Below, in pieces: positions 1 through 6,854 of a stretch of 7,556 nucleotides of DNA. The position numbers were made by a program, and so were the translations under genes. Origin of the DNA: an uncultured Micrococcales bacterium (lineage in GTDB: Bacteria; Actinomycetota; Actinomycetes; Actinomycetales; Microbacteriaceae); contig CAIKYE010000015.1 in assembly GCA_903831585.1 (NCBI GenBank), positions 1-7,556 of the forward strand, given 5' to 3'. Numbering within the stretch: position 1 is the first letter of the stretch; each line of letters begins with the position of its first letter. The notes beneath the pieces were generated by a model. That model saw only the letters and a list, made by a program, of their open reading frames with translations. It had not been told where the DNA came from and did not search any database.

Positions 1-852
1 CACGAGTGGAGTGGCGACATCTATGGTCGCGTTCTTCACTTCGGCATTAGAGAGCACGCCATGGCTGCGATTCTCAATGGAATTGCATTGCACGGAAACA
101 CCAGAGCTTTCGGCGGCACCTTCTTGATTTTCAGCGACTACATGCGCCCAGCAGTGCGACTAGCCGCGCTAATGAAGACGCCAAGCATATTCGTCTGGAC
201 GCACGACTCGGTTGCACTCGGTGAAGATGGCCCAACCCACCAGCCAATCGAGCAACTGGCGACCCTGAGGGCAATTCCACAACTCGATATCGTTCGCCCC
301 GGTGACGCAAACGAAACGGCCTATGCCTGGAAGACAATGCTCGAGCGCAGAGAAGGCCCTGCCGGAATCGCTCTGACCAGACAGAACATCGCGGTGTTCC
401 ATCGCGGTGAGGCAGACGAAACCGGCGCGATTTTTGCCGGCGCCGAACTAACAGCTAAGGGTGCTTACACACTCGTCGATGCAGCCAATGGAAAGCCTGA
501 GCTGATCATCATCGCAACCGGCTCTGAGGTTCAATTAGCCGTTGCCGCGCGATTGCAACTAGAGGCCGACGGAATCGCAACTCGCGTTGTGTCTGCACCT
601 TGTCTTGAGTGGTTCGACGATCAGTCGGCAGATTACCGCGAAAGTGTTTTGCCATCGTCCGTTCGTGCCCGTGTGTCAGTCGAAGCTGGTTTGAGCCTCG
701 GCTGGAGCAAGTATGTTGGGCCATTCGGTCGCTCGGTATCGATTGAGCACTTCGGTGCGTCGGCAGACTACAAGACCCTGTTCCGCGAGTTTGGTATGAC
801 AACCGAAGCAGTGGTTGCCAAAGCTCGCGAATCAATCACCGCCGCAAAATAA
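1..852 (+). CDS. tkt: Transketolase, C-terminal part (5' end outside window)
   Basis: Thiamine diphosphate enzyme of the non-oxidative pentose phosphate pathway. It moves two-carbon ketol units between sugar phosphates (xylulose-5-P with ribose-5-P or erythrose-4-P) in the cytoplasm. The reading frame is open from base 1, so the ATG at 61 is internal: the codons before it read [12 protein letters not shown], which runs into the conserved core. Visible residues 1-283 cover the end of the pyrimidine-binding domain and all of the C-terminal domain. The catalytic glutamate is in GIREHAM (E18). The aromatic cofactor pocket is [11 protein letters not shown] (41-51). Substrate-binding [17 protein letters not shown] lies at 66-82 and LTRQNIA at 125-131. 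The C-terminal domain starts near [13 protein letters not shown] (168-180). A full enzyme is about 690-700 residues, so roughly 60% is missing upstream, purely by the window edge. It is the first visible gene of the pentose phosphate operon, 26 bp before tal. Identification is secure. Confidence 0.97.
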   Translation, partial: HEWSGDIYGRVLHFGIREHAMAAILNGIALHGNTRAFGGTFLIFSDYMRPAVRLAALMKTPSIFVWTHDSVALGEDGPTHQPIEQLATLRAIPQLDIVRPGDANETAYAWKTMLERREGPAGIALTRQNIAVFHRGEADETGAIFAGAELTAKGAYTLVDAANGKPELIIIATGSEVQLAVAARLQLEADGIATRVVSAPCLEWFDDQSADYRESVLPSSVRARVSVEAGLSLGWSKYVGPFGRSVSIEHFGASADYKTLFREFGMTTEAVVAKARESITAAK

Positions 853-867
853 TTCAGAACAGAAAGC

Positions 868-872
868 AAGGA
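868..872 (+). promoter_or_regulatory. Ribosome binding site of tal
   Basis: AAGGA lies 6 bases before the ATG at 879, in the 26-bp spacer after the transketolase stop. It is the clearest Shine-Dalgarno sequence on the plus strand and supports the 879 start for transaldolase. I see no promoter-like or terminator-like element in this spacer. Confidence 0.75.
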
Positions 873-878
873 TTCAAA

Positions 879-1985
879 ATGAGCACTCCCCTGGAACAGC
901 TAGCGGCCAACGGTGTCAGCATCTGGCTCGACGACCTATCGCGAAGCAGAATTCGAAGCGGGCAACTTTCCGAACTGATTTCGAGTCGTTCGGTTAGCGG
1001 AGTCACAACCAACCCGACCATTTTTGCCGGAGCTCTAGCCAAAGGTGAAGGCTACGCAGATCAGGTTGCACAACTTGCGAGTGCTGGCGCAGACGCATCA
1101 AAGGCAGTCTTTGAAATAACTACACAGGATGTTGCCGAGGCATGCGATGTCTTCGCCGAGGTTTATGCGGCGACCAACGGCTTCGACGGTCGAGTTTCGA
1201 TCGAGGTCGAGCCCGGTCTTGCCAACGACACAGCGGCAACGGTGGCTCAGGCCAAGCAGCTTTTCGCCAAGGTTAATCGCGAGAACGTGATGATTAAGAT
1301 TCCGGCAACCAAGGCTGGCCTGGCTGCAATCACCGATGTCATTGCCGAGGGCATAAGTGTCAATGTGACGTTAATCTTCTCGTTGCAGCGTTATCGGGAG
1401 GTTATCGCCGCCTACATCGCCGGAATTGAGAAGGCGAAGGCTAGCGGTCACGACATTTCGAAGATTCACTCGGTTGCTTCTTTCTTCGTTTCGCGAGTAG
1501 ACCTTGAAATCAACAAGCGACTCGACACAATTGGCACGACAGATGCCAAGACGCTCAAGAACAAGGCTGCCCTTGCCAACGCAAGACTCGCCTACCAGGT
1601 CTTCGAACAGTCGTTTGCAACCGTCGAATGGGCTGTTCTAGCCGACCAGGGGGCAAACGTGCAGCGACCGCTCATGGCTTCGACCGGAGTAAAAGATCCT
1701 GCGCTTCTCGACACGCTTTATGTCACCGAGCTGGTTGCGCCGCAGCTGGTCAACACCATGCCAGAGAAAACCATGGAGGCGGTCTTCGATCACGGTGAGA
1801 TTCCGGCCGGATCAATCACGAATCGCTATGAAGAGTCGACCATGATTCTCTTGGCAGTTGCAGCAGTTGGCGTCGACTATGACGTTGTCACCGAATTGCT
1901 CGAACAAGAAGGCGTAGACAAATTCGTGGTCTCTTGGGCCGAACTGCTTGAATCTGTCACCACTGCACTTAATTCTTCGAAGTAA
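879..1985 (+). CDS. tal: Transaldolase
   Basis: Cytoplasmic enzyme that transfers a dihydroxyacetone unit from sedoheptulose-7-P to glyceraldehyde-3-P, giving erythrose-4-P and fructose-6-P. The 368 residues match the usual length (about 360-375) of the long actinobacterial transaldolases. Conserved blocks in order: [13 protein letters not shown] (41-53); [10 protein letters not shown] (109-118); MIKIPAT (138-144), whose K140 is the expected Schiff-base lysine; [11 protein letters not shown] (162-172); [11 protein letters not shown] (198-208), whose arginine should contact substrate phosphate; [10 protein letters not shown] (261-270); and [16 protein letters not shown] (283-298). The start at 879 follows a good AAGGA. 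One small oddity is Met266 where relatives, as I recall, usually have Trp (RPLWASTG). The gene is followed after 7 bp by pgi, which is of the type found fused to transaldolase in other bacteria. Family assignment is secure. Confidence 0.97.
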   Translation: MSTPLEQLAANGVSIWLDDLSRSRIRSGQLSELISSRSVSGVTTNPTIFAGALAKGEGYADQVAQLASAGADASKAVFEITTQDVAEACDVFAEVYAATNGFDGRVSIEVEPGLANDTAATVAQAKQLFAKVNRENVMIKIPATKAGLAAITDVIAEGISVNVTLIFSLQRYREVIAAYIAGIEKAKASGHDISKIHSVASFFVSRVDLEINKRLDTIGTTDAKTLKNKAALANARLAYQVFEQSFATVEWAVLADQGANVQRPLMASTGVKDPALLDTLYVTELVAPQLVNTMPEKTMEAVFDHGEIPAGSITNRYEESTMILLAVAAVGVDYDVVTELLEQEGVDKFVVSWAELLESVTTALNSSK

Positions 1986-1988
1986 GGA
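1984..1988 (+). promoter_or_regulatory. Ribosome binding site of pgi, overlapping the tal stop
   Basis: AAGGA begins inside the tal stop codon (TAAGGA) and lies 4 bases before the ATG at 1993. It decides the pgi start: the in-frame ATG at 1948 lies within tal and would add 15 residues with no family resemblance. The fused stop/Shine-Dalgarno layout suggests that ribosomes finishing tal re-initiate on pgi. Confidence 0.7.
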
Positions 1989-1992
1989 AACC

Positions 1993-3597
1993 ATGTCGTC
2001 TCTGAAAGTTGTTGTTGGAGGTTCAGCCTCTGCGGCAGTCGCCAACAACATCACGGATTTGGTGACAGATCGGGTTGCCAGTCGCATAGCTGCCAAAGAC
2101 TTCACGCTGTGGGGAAAAGATGCCGAGGCTGAATCTTCAATTCGACTCGGCTGGGTAACCTCTGCCCTGGACTCTCAACCACTGGTTTCAGAGATTCTCG
2201 CTCTTCGTGCCGAATTTGCAGCCAAGGGCGTGACTCGTTTTGTGCTTTGCGGAATGGGTGGCTCTTCTCTAGCTCCCGAAGTTATAACTCGCAGCGCCAA
2301 TGTTGACTTGGTTGTGCTCGATTCAACTAATGCCGACCAAGTCGGTCATGCTCTTTCGGTTGATATTGAAAAAACTGCCGTCATTGTCTCTTCGAAATCT
2401 GGCTCGACGGTCGAAACCGATTCGCAGAAACGTGTTTTCGAGAAAGCCTTCACCGACGCGGGCATCGATAAGACAGATCGAATCGTTGTCGTTACCGACC
2501 CTGGCTCACCGATGGAGGCAGCAGCAAAAGCCGACGGGTATCGGGTTTTCAACGCAGACCCAACTGTCGGCGGCCGCTATAGCGCTTTGACGGCTTTTGG
2601 CCTGGTGCCTTCCGGGCTCGCGGGCGTCGACATTCAAGCTTTGCTTAACTCAGCCAATTCGGTAAGCGAGTTGCTTTCGCGAGACGAAGAAGCAAACCCC
2701 GCACTTATTCTTGGAGCGGCTCTTGGCGCAACCCCCGGAGAGTATGGCATTCGAGACAAGGTTGGAATCGTTTCAGATGGCACTTCGATAGTTGGTTTCG
2801 GTGATTGGGCCGAGCAACTAATTGCAGAGTCAACCGGAAAACTCTCAAAGGGTGTGTTGCCAATTGTGCTCGCACCAAACAGTGCCGAGCTCAACAACGG
2901 TCTCGCCGACCTGCTAGCCATTCGAGTCGTCGCAGACGCCACAACCGTAAAGGGAGACGAGGTTGCAGTGTCTGGTGACCTCGGAGCTCAATTCATGCTT
3001 TGGGAGTATGCGACCGTTATTGCCAGCAGATTGATTGGCATCAATCCCTTCGATCAGCCAGATGTTGAGTCTGCCAAAATCGCTGCTAGAGCAATGCTTG
3101 AGCAACGCGATGATATCGCGCCTGCACTCTTTAGCGAGAGTGGCATTGAGGTTCGCGCCCACGCTCTTTCTCTTGCGGGCGTTGATTCTGTCAAACAGGC
3201 CGTTGCCGCCTTACTCAAGAAGCTCGACAGTGACGATGGTTATGTTTCTATTCACGCCTACCTAGACAGAACCTCGGTTCCTCAGGCTCATGACTTGAGA
3301 GAACTGTTTGCTATCAGCTCGCGCAGACCCGTAACTTTCGGTTGGGCACCGCGCTTTTTGCATTCGACTGGCCAGTACCACAAGGGTGGCCCTGCGCAGG
3401 GAGTCTTCTTGCAGATTGTGTCAGCTGCAAAGAATGACATTTCAGTGCCAGGACGAGACTTCACCTTCGGTGAACTTATTGCATCGCAAGCCGCTGGTGA
3501 TGCAAAGGTCTTGGCCGATCAGGGTCGACCTGTTCTGACTTTGACTCTTGCCGATGCAACAGCTGGCATCGAAGTCATCAAGCGATTTTTCGGCTAG
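1993..3597 (+). CDS. pgi: Glucose-6-phosphate isomerase (Tal-Pgi fusion type)
   Basis: Cytoplasmic enzyme interconverting glucose-6-P and fructose-6-P. In this operon it links the products of Tkt/Tal back to the substrate of Zwf. The predicted protein is 534 residues. The first sugar isomerase (SIS) domain carries GMGGSSLAPEV (87-97), DSTNADQV (110-117) and SSKSGSTVET (133-142). The Pgi signature GGRYSALTAFGL is at 193-204. ESTGK (279-283) holds the probable catalytic glutamate E279. NPFDQPDVESAK (351-362) resembles the second Pgi signature and ends in the probable catalytic lysine K362. LHSTGQYHKGGPAQGVFLQI is at 456-475. As I recall, this last block placed after the FDQP block marks the Pgi half of bifunctional transaldolase/Pgi proteins, unlike classical Pgi where the histidine motif comes first. 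Here the two activities are separate genes. The start at 1993 is chosen by the ribosome binding site and by where similarity begins. Isomerase function is very likely from family, context and intact motifs. Confidence 0.94.
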   Translation: MSSLKVVVGGSASAAVANNITDLVTDRVASRIAAKDFTLWGKDAEAESSIRLGWVTSALDSQPLVSEILALRAEFAAKGVTRFVLCGMGGSSLAPEVITRSANVDLVVLDSTNADQVGHALSVDIEKTAVIVSSKSGSTVETDSQKRVFEKAFTDAGIDKTDRIVVVTDPGSPMEAAAKADGYRVFNADPTVGGRYSALTAFGLVPSGLAGVDIQALLNSANSVSELLSRDEEANPALILGAALGATPGEYGIRDKVGIVSDGTSIVGFGDWAEQLIAESTGKLSKGVLPIVLAPNSAELNNGLADLLAIRVVADATTVKGDEVAVSGDLGAQFMLWEYATVIASRLIGINPFDQPDVESAKIAARAMLEQRDDIAPALFSESGIEVRAHALSLAGVDSVKQAVAALLKKLDSDDGYVSIHAYLDRTSVPQAHDLRELFAISSRRPVTFGWAPRFLHSTGQYHKGGPAQGVFLQIVSAAKNDISVPGRDFTFGELIASQAAGDAKVLADQGRPVLTLTLADATAGIEVIKRFFG

Positions 3598-3603
3598 AGA
3601 GAG
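3597..3603 (+). promoter_or_regulatory. Weak purine-rich ribosome binding site of zwf
   Basis: The pgi stop TAG runs into an alternating AGAGAGAG tract at 3596-3603, four bases before the ATG at 3608. It matches the anti-Shine-Dalgarno sequence only partly (GAGAG, no GGAG). Initiation on zwf probably relies in part on ribosomes arriving from pgi. The in-frame ATG at 3548 lies deep inside pgi and is not supported. Confidence 0.45.
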
Positions 3604-3607
3604 AACA

Positions 3608-5149
3608 ATGAGCCCAGTAAAACTAGGTCCCGCGAAGAATCCACTTCGAGATCCTGACGATCGCCGCCTTAATCGCATCGCCGGGCCAAGTAGCCTCATC
3701 ATTTTTGGTGTCACCGGAGACTTATCGCGTAAGAAATTGATGCCGGCTGTTTATGACCTTGCCAATCGCGGGCTATTGCCCCCTGGCTTCGCACTGGTCG
3801 GCTTTGCCAGGCGCGACTGGGAGAACCAAGATTTCGGTGCAGTGGTAAAAGAAGCGGTTCAAAAGTATGCCCGAACACCATGGAGCGAAGAGGTTTGGCA
3901 GCAGTTAGCAAGCGGTATTCGTTTTGTCTCGGGCGAATTCACAGATGACGCTGCATTTGATCGACTCAAGAAAACCATCGAAGACTTGGACGCGCAAAGA
4001 GGAACCAACGGCAACCATGCCTTCTACCTCTCAATTCCTCCCAAGGCATTCGAGATTGTCTGCCAGCAACTATCTAGAAGCGGCCTGGCACAAGCTAAAC
4101 CAGATGAATTCCGTCGCGTCGTGATTGAAAAACCATTCGGGCACGACTTGGCCTCTGCGCGTGAACTCAACGCGGTGGTCGAATCAGTATTTCCCGCTGA
4201 CTCGGTATTCAGAATTGACCACTACCTTGGCAAAGAGACGGTTCAGAACATTCTGGCTTTGCGGTTTGCCAACCAGCTCTTCGAGCCGCTGTGGAACGCG
4301 AACCACATTGACCACGTGCAAATCACCATGGCCGAAGATATCGGGGTTGGCGGTCGAGCGGGCTACTACGACGGAATCGGTGCCGCCAGGGACGTAATTC
4401 AGAACCACTTGCTGCAGTTACTTGCCTTAACCGCAATGGAAGAGCCAGTTTCGTTTGACGCCGCCGACTTGCGCGCCGAAAAAGAAAAAGTTCTCTCGGC
4501 CGTAACGCTCCCCGCTGATCTTTCGTTACACACCGCTCGTGGTCAGTACGCAAGCGGCTGGCAAGGCGGCGAGCAGGTAACGGGTTTTCTCGCAGAAGAA
4601 GGCATGAACCCGAAGTCGGTCACCGAGACCTTCGCTTCTATGCGACTAGACATCAACACTCGAAGGTGGGCCGGGGTGCCCTTCTATCTGCGTGCCGGCA
4701 AACGCCTGGGTCGACGTGTCACCGAAATTGCAGTCGTCTTTAAGCGCGCACCTCAGCAATTGTTTGCCGAATCGCAAACATCGGCTCTTGGTCAGAACGC
4801 TCTGGTTATTCGAGTGCAGCCAGACGAAGGCATAACCATTCGCTTCGGTTCCAAGGTTCCTGGAGTCGGTATGCAGGTTCGAGACGTGACAATGGACTTT
4901 GGCTATGGCCACGCCTTTACAGAGGCAAGTCCAGAGGCCTACGAACGACTGATTCTCGATGTACTTCTTGGTGATCCTCCCCTGTTTCCGAGGCACGAAG
5001 AGGTTGAACTCTCTTGGAAGATTCTCGACCCGATCGAAGAGTTCTGGGCAAAAAAGGGAAAACCAGAGCAGTATCTTCCAGGCTCTTGGGGTCCGGCATC
5101 AGCTGATGCAATGATGAAGCGTGACGGCAGAGCCTGGAGAATTCCGTGA
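3608..5149 (+). CDS. zwf: Glucose-6-phosphate 1-dehydrogenase
   Basis: Cytoplasmic enzyme oxidising glucose-6-P to 6-phosphoglucono-1,5-lactone, normally with NADP+; it is the committed step of the oxidative pentose phosphate pathway. The 513 residues are standard for the family. The Rossmann dinucleotide motif is in IIFGVTGDLSRKKLMPA (31-47). EKPFGHD (174-180) and the active-site signature RIDHYLGKE (202-210; phosphate-binding H205, K209) follow. RAGYYDGIGAARDVIQNHLLQ (250-270) ends with the catalytic histidine H267. FYLRAGKRL (359-367) lies in the substrate/NADP region. The N-terminal stretch NPLRDPDDRRL...AGPSS is typical of actinobacterial Zwf and supports the ATG at 3608. The coding sequence ends with TGA overlapping the GTG start of opcA, so the enzyme and its assembly factor are made together. 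All key residues are present and I see nothing broken. Confidence 0.98.
   Translation: MSPVKLGPAKNPLRDPDDRRLNRIAGPSSLIIFGVTGDLSRKKLMPAVYDLANRGLLPPGFALVGFARRDWENQDFGAVVKEAVQKYARTPWSEEVWQQLASGIRFVSGEFTDDAAFDRLKKTIEDLDAQRGTNGNHAFYLSIPPKAFEIVCQQLSRSGLAQAKPDEFRRVVIEKPFGHDLASARELNAVVESVFPADSVFRIDHYLGKETVQNILALRFANQLFEPLWNANHIDHVQITMAEDIGVGGRAGYYDGIGAARDVIQNHLLQLLALTAMEEPVSFDAADLRAEKEKVLSAVTLPADLSLHTARGQYASGWQGGEQVTGFLAEEGMNPKSVTETFASMRLDINTRRWAGVPFYLRAGKRLGRRVTEIAVVFKRAPQQLFAESQTSALGQNALVIRVQPDEGITIRFGSKVPGVGMQVRDVTMDFGYGHAFTEASPEAYERLILDVLLGDPPLFPRHEEVELSWKILDPIEEFWAKKGKPEQYLPGSWGPASADAMMKRDGRAWRIP
5136..5149 (+). promoter_or_regulatory. opcA translation start: GGAG site and GTGA overlap with zwf stop
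   Basis: GGAG at 5136-5139 lies 6 bases before a GTG start at 5146-5148, and the zwf stop TGA is at 5147-5149. This four-base GTGA overlap is a standard translational coupling arrangement. It fixes the opcA start, because the protein then begins MIKNLPNTTVSKVSRAL, the usual N-terminus of OpcA. Confidence 0.75.
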
Positions 5150-6132
5150 TTAAAAACCTTCCGAACACGACTGTCAGCAAAGTATCGAGAGCTCTTGTTG
5201 AGCTGCGCGAAGAGGGCGGCGTAGTTGCTCTCGGTCGCGTGCTGACCCTGATTATTCAAACCAAATTTAGCGGCGTAGAAGACGCGGTTAAGGCGGCAAA
5301 CGAGTCTTCACGTGAGCATCCGTGTCGAATCATTGTGTTGGCCGAAGATGACTCTAAAACGAAGGCAGCTTCGAAGCTTGACGCTCAGATTCGAGTTGGA
5401 GGTGATGCCGGAGCCTCAGAGGTAATCGTTCTTCGAGCCTATGGTGAGGCGGCTAAGCATTCGGCGGGGCTGGTCACCGGATTACTTCTTCCGGATGCGC
5501 CTGTTGTCGCGTGGTGGCCAGGCGAAGCTCCGGAGGTTACTTCTGCATCGCCGATCGGCAAGATTGCTACCCGACGGATAACCGATGCAGCTTCGCAGAA
5601 AGACCCGCACGCTTTTCTCAAGAAACTCTCGAAGAGTTATGCGCCCGGTGACAGCGATTTTGCTTGGACTCGAATTACCCTCTGGCGTGCCCAGTTAGCG
5701 GCAATTCTCGATCAGCCGCCTTACGACCCGATTACCTCAATTGAAGTCACTGGCGCAATCGATTCGCCATCGACAGACCTTCTGGCAACCTGGCTTGAAA
5801 TGCAACTCAAGGTCGAAGTTATTCGCATCAGAACCATTCGTGGTAAGGCCGTGTCAGGCATTCGTGGCGTGAAACTATTTAGAAAATCTGGCGATATCGA
5901 AATCGTTCGTCTCGTTCCAGACGTGGCAACCCTAATTCAACCCACACAGCCAACCCGTGAAATTTCTCTACCTCGCCGATCTTCGCGCGACTGTCTAAGT
6001 GAAGACCTGCGCCGTTTAGATCCCGATGATCTGTTCGGCAAGGTAATCACTAAGGGTTTCGCTTCTTCAAAAAAGCCAAAACTTAGCACCTTGGCTAAAA
6101 AAGTAGTTGTGAAGGCCAGCGGCAAGAGATGA
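5146..6132 (+). CDS. opcA: Glucose-6-phosphate dehydrogenase assembly protein OpcA
   Basis: Non-catalytic partner of Zwf, known from cyanobacteria and actinobacteria, needed for full G6PDH activity or assembly. Identification rests on the N-terminus (NLPNTTVSKVSRAL, 4-17), REEGGVVALGRVLTL (21-35), the HPCRIIVLAED segment (58-68), the conserved LLLPDAPVVAWWPGEAP block (113-129), and its position directly behind zwf. Length is 328 residues, within the usual 300-350 range. It starts at GTG, overlapping the zwf stop by four bases, and its own stop overlaps the pgl ATG (ATGA). The final ~25 residues after FGKVITKG are rich in Lys/Ser/Ala (SSKKPKLSTLAKKVVVKASG, 307-326). This looks like a disordered basic tail beyond the conserved fold. 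Whether the tail is used is unknown. Family assignment is very secure; the biochemical mechanism of OpcA is less clearly established in general. Confidence 0.95.
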   Translation: MIKNLPNTTVSKVSRALVELREEGGVVALGRVLTLIIQTKFSGVEDAVKAANESSREHPCRIIVLAEDDSKTKAASKLDAQIRVGGDAGASEVIVLRAYGEAAKHSAGLVTGLLLPDAPVVAWWPGEAPEVTSASPIGKIATRRITDAASQKDPHAFLKKLSKSYAPGDSDFAWTRITLWRAQLAAILDQPPYDPITSIEVTGAIDSPSTDLLATWLEMQLKVEVIRIRTIRGKAVSGIRGVKLFRKSGDIEIVRLVPDVATLIQPTQPTREISLPRRSSRDCLSEDLRRLDPDDLFGKVITKGFASSKKPKLSTLAKKVVVKASGKR

Positions 6133-6854
6133 GCAACGTTGTAGTCAATCGACTCGAGAACGCAGCCGGTGTCGCTGAAGCAGCTGCCGAGTATTTCGTT
6201 GGCCGACTGGCAAATTTAATCGCCATGAAGCCAAGCGTTCACGTGCAGTTGACCGGTGGCACCGTCGGCATCGCGACTCTTGCAGCCATTGCCAATCGGG
6301 AAGACACTCACCTCCTCGACTGGTCGAGTGTGCATATTTGGTGGGGCGATGAGCGCTTTGTTGCGGCCGAATCAAACGATCGCAACGCGGTTCAAGCTCG
6401 CAAGGCACTGCTCAGCAAAATTGCAATTACCGAAGCAAACATTCACGAGTTTCCATCTACCGACTCGGGGCTAGACCTGGATCAAGCAGAACATCTTTTT
6501 TCGGCAGAACTGGTTCTGCTCAAACCACAATTCGACTTGGCGTTTGTCGGCATGGGGCCTGACGGGCACGTGTGCTCACTTTTTCCTGGTAAACCAGAAC
6601 CTAAGCCTGAGGCAATGGTTCTAGCGGAGCACGACTCTCCCAAACCACCGGCGCAGCGATTAACCTTCAGCTACGAAGTCATGAACTCGGTCGACGAAAT
6701 TCTGTTTGTGGTTGCCGGAGCAGACAAATCAGCAGCCGTTAAACAGGTGTTTGATCAAGACGCCGAAAAGTTGCCGGCCGCCCGCGTGCGAGGCCGTGAG
6801 AAAACAATTTGGTTTATCGATCAGGCTGCAGCTAACGAAACCTGGGGCTGCTAG
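6129..6854 (+). CDS. pgl: 6-phosphogluconolactonase
   Basis: Hydrolyses 6-phosphogluconolactone, the Zwf product, to 6-phosphogluconate in the cytoplasm. The 241 residues are normal for the Pgl/DevB (NagB-like) family. Motifs in order: LTGGTVG (41-47), the phosphate loop, in a form close to what I recall for other actinobacterial Pgl rather than the LSGGSTP of proteobacteria; HIWWGDERFV (69-78); ESNDRNA (81-87); FDLAFVGMGPDGHVCSLFPG (135-154), the best signature, with the presumed catalytic histidine H147; PAQRLTFS (174-181); VAGADK (195-200). The ATG at 6129 overlaps the opcA stop (ATGA) and has only AAGAG directly against it. Translation is therefore probably coupled to opcA. The stop TAG (6852-6854) directly abuts the stop of the converging rbpA. 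It is the last gene of the plus-strand operon. Confidence 0.95.
   Translation: MSNVVVNRLENAAGVAEAAAEYFVGRLANLIAMKPSVHVQLTGGTVGIATLAAIANREDTHLLDWSSVHIWWGDERFVAAESNDRNAVQARKALLSKIAITEANIHEFPSTDSGLDLDQAEHLFSAELVLLKPQFDLAFVGMGPDGHVCSLFPGKPEPKPEAMVLAEHDSPKPPAQRLTFSYEVMNSVDEILFVVAGADKSAAVKQVFDQDAEKLPAARVRGREKTIWFIDQAAANETWGC

Noticed and set aside
61..63. ATG at 61 as a start of a short transketolase protein
   Set aside because: The frame is open to base 1 and the upstream codons read as conserved transketolase, including the catalytic glutamate, so this Met is internal.
1948..1992. Upstream in-frame ATG that would extend Pgi by 15 residues
   Set aside because: It lies inside tal, has no ribosome binding site, and the added residues do not resemble the family. 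ATG 1993 has AAGGA at proper spacing.
3548..3607. Upstream in-frame ATG that would extend Zwf by 20 residues
   Set aside because: It lies inside pgi, and the family N-terminus (NPLRDPDDRRL) begins just after ATG 3608.
4184..5259. Several long antisense reading frames opposite zwf and opcA (and similar ones across the window)
   Set aside because: They lie opposite clear conserved genes, have no recognisable domains or ribosome binding sites, and their compositions (Arg/Ser/Cys-rich) look like shadows of the true coding frame.
6129..6854. Variant phosphate-loop motif LTGGTVG and GHVCS in Pgl as signs of altered function
   Set aside because: As I recall, actinobacterial Pgl proteins commonly depart from LSGGSTP in this way, and the catalytic GMGPDGH motif is intact.
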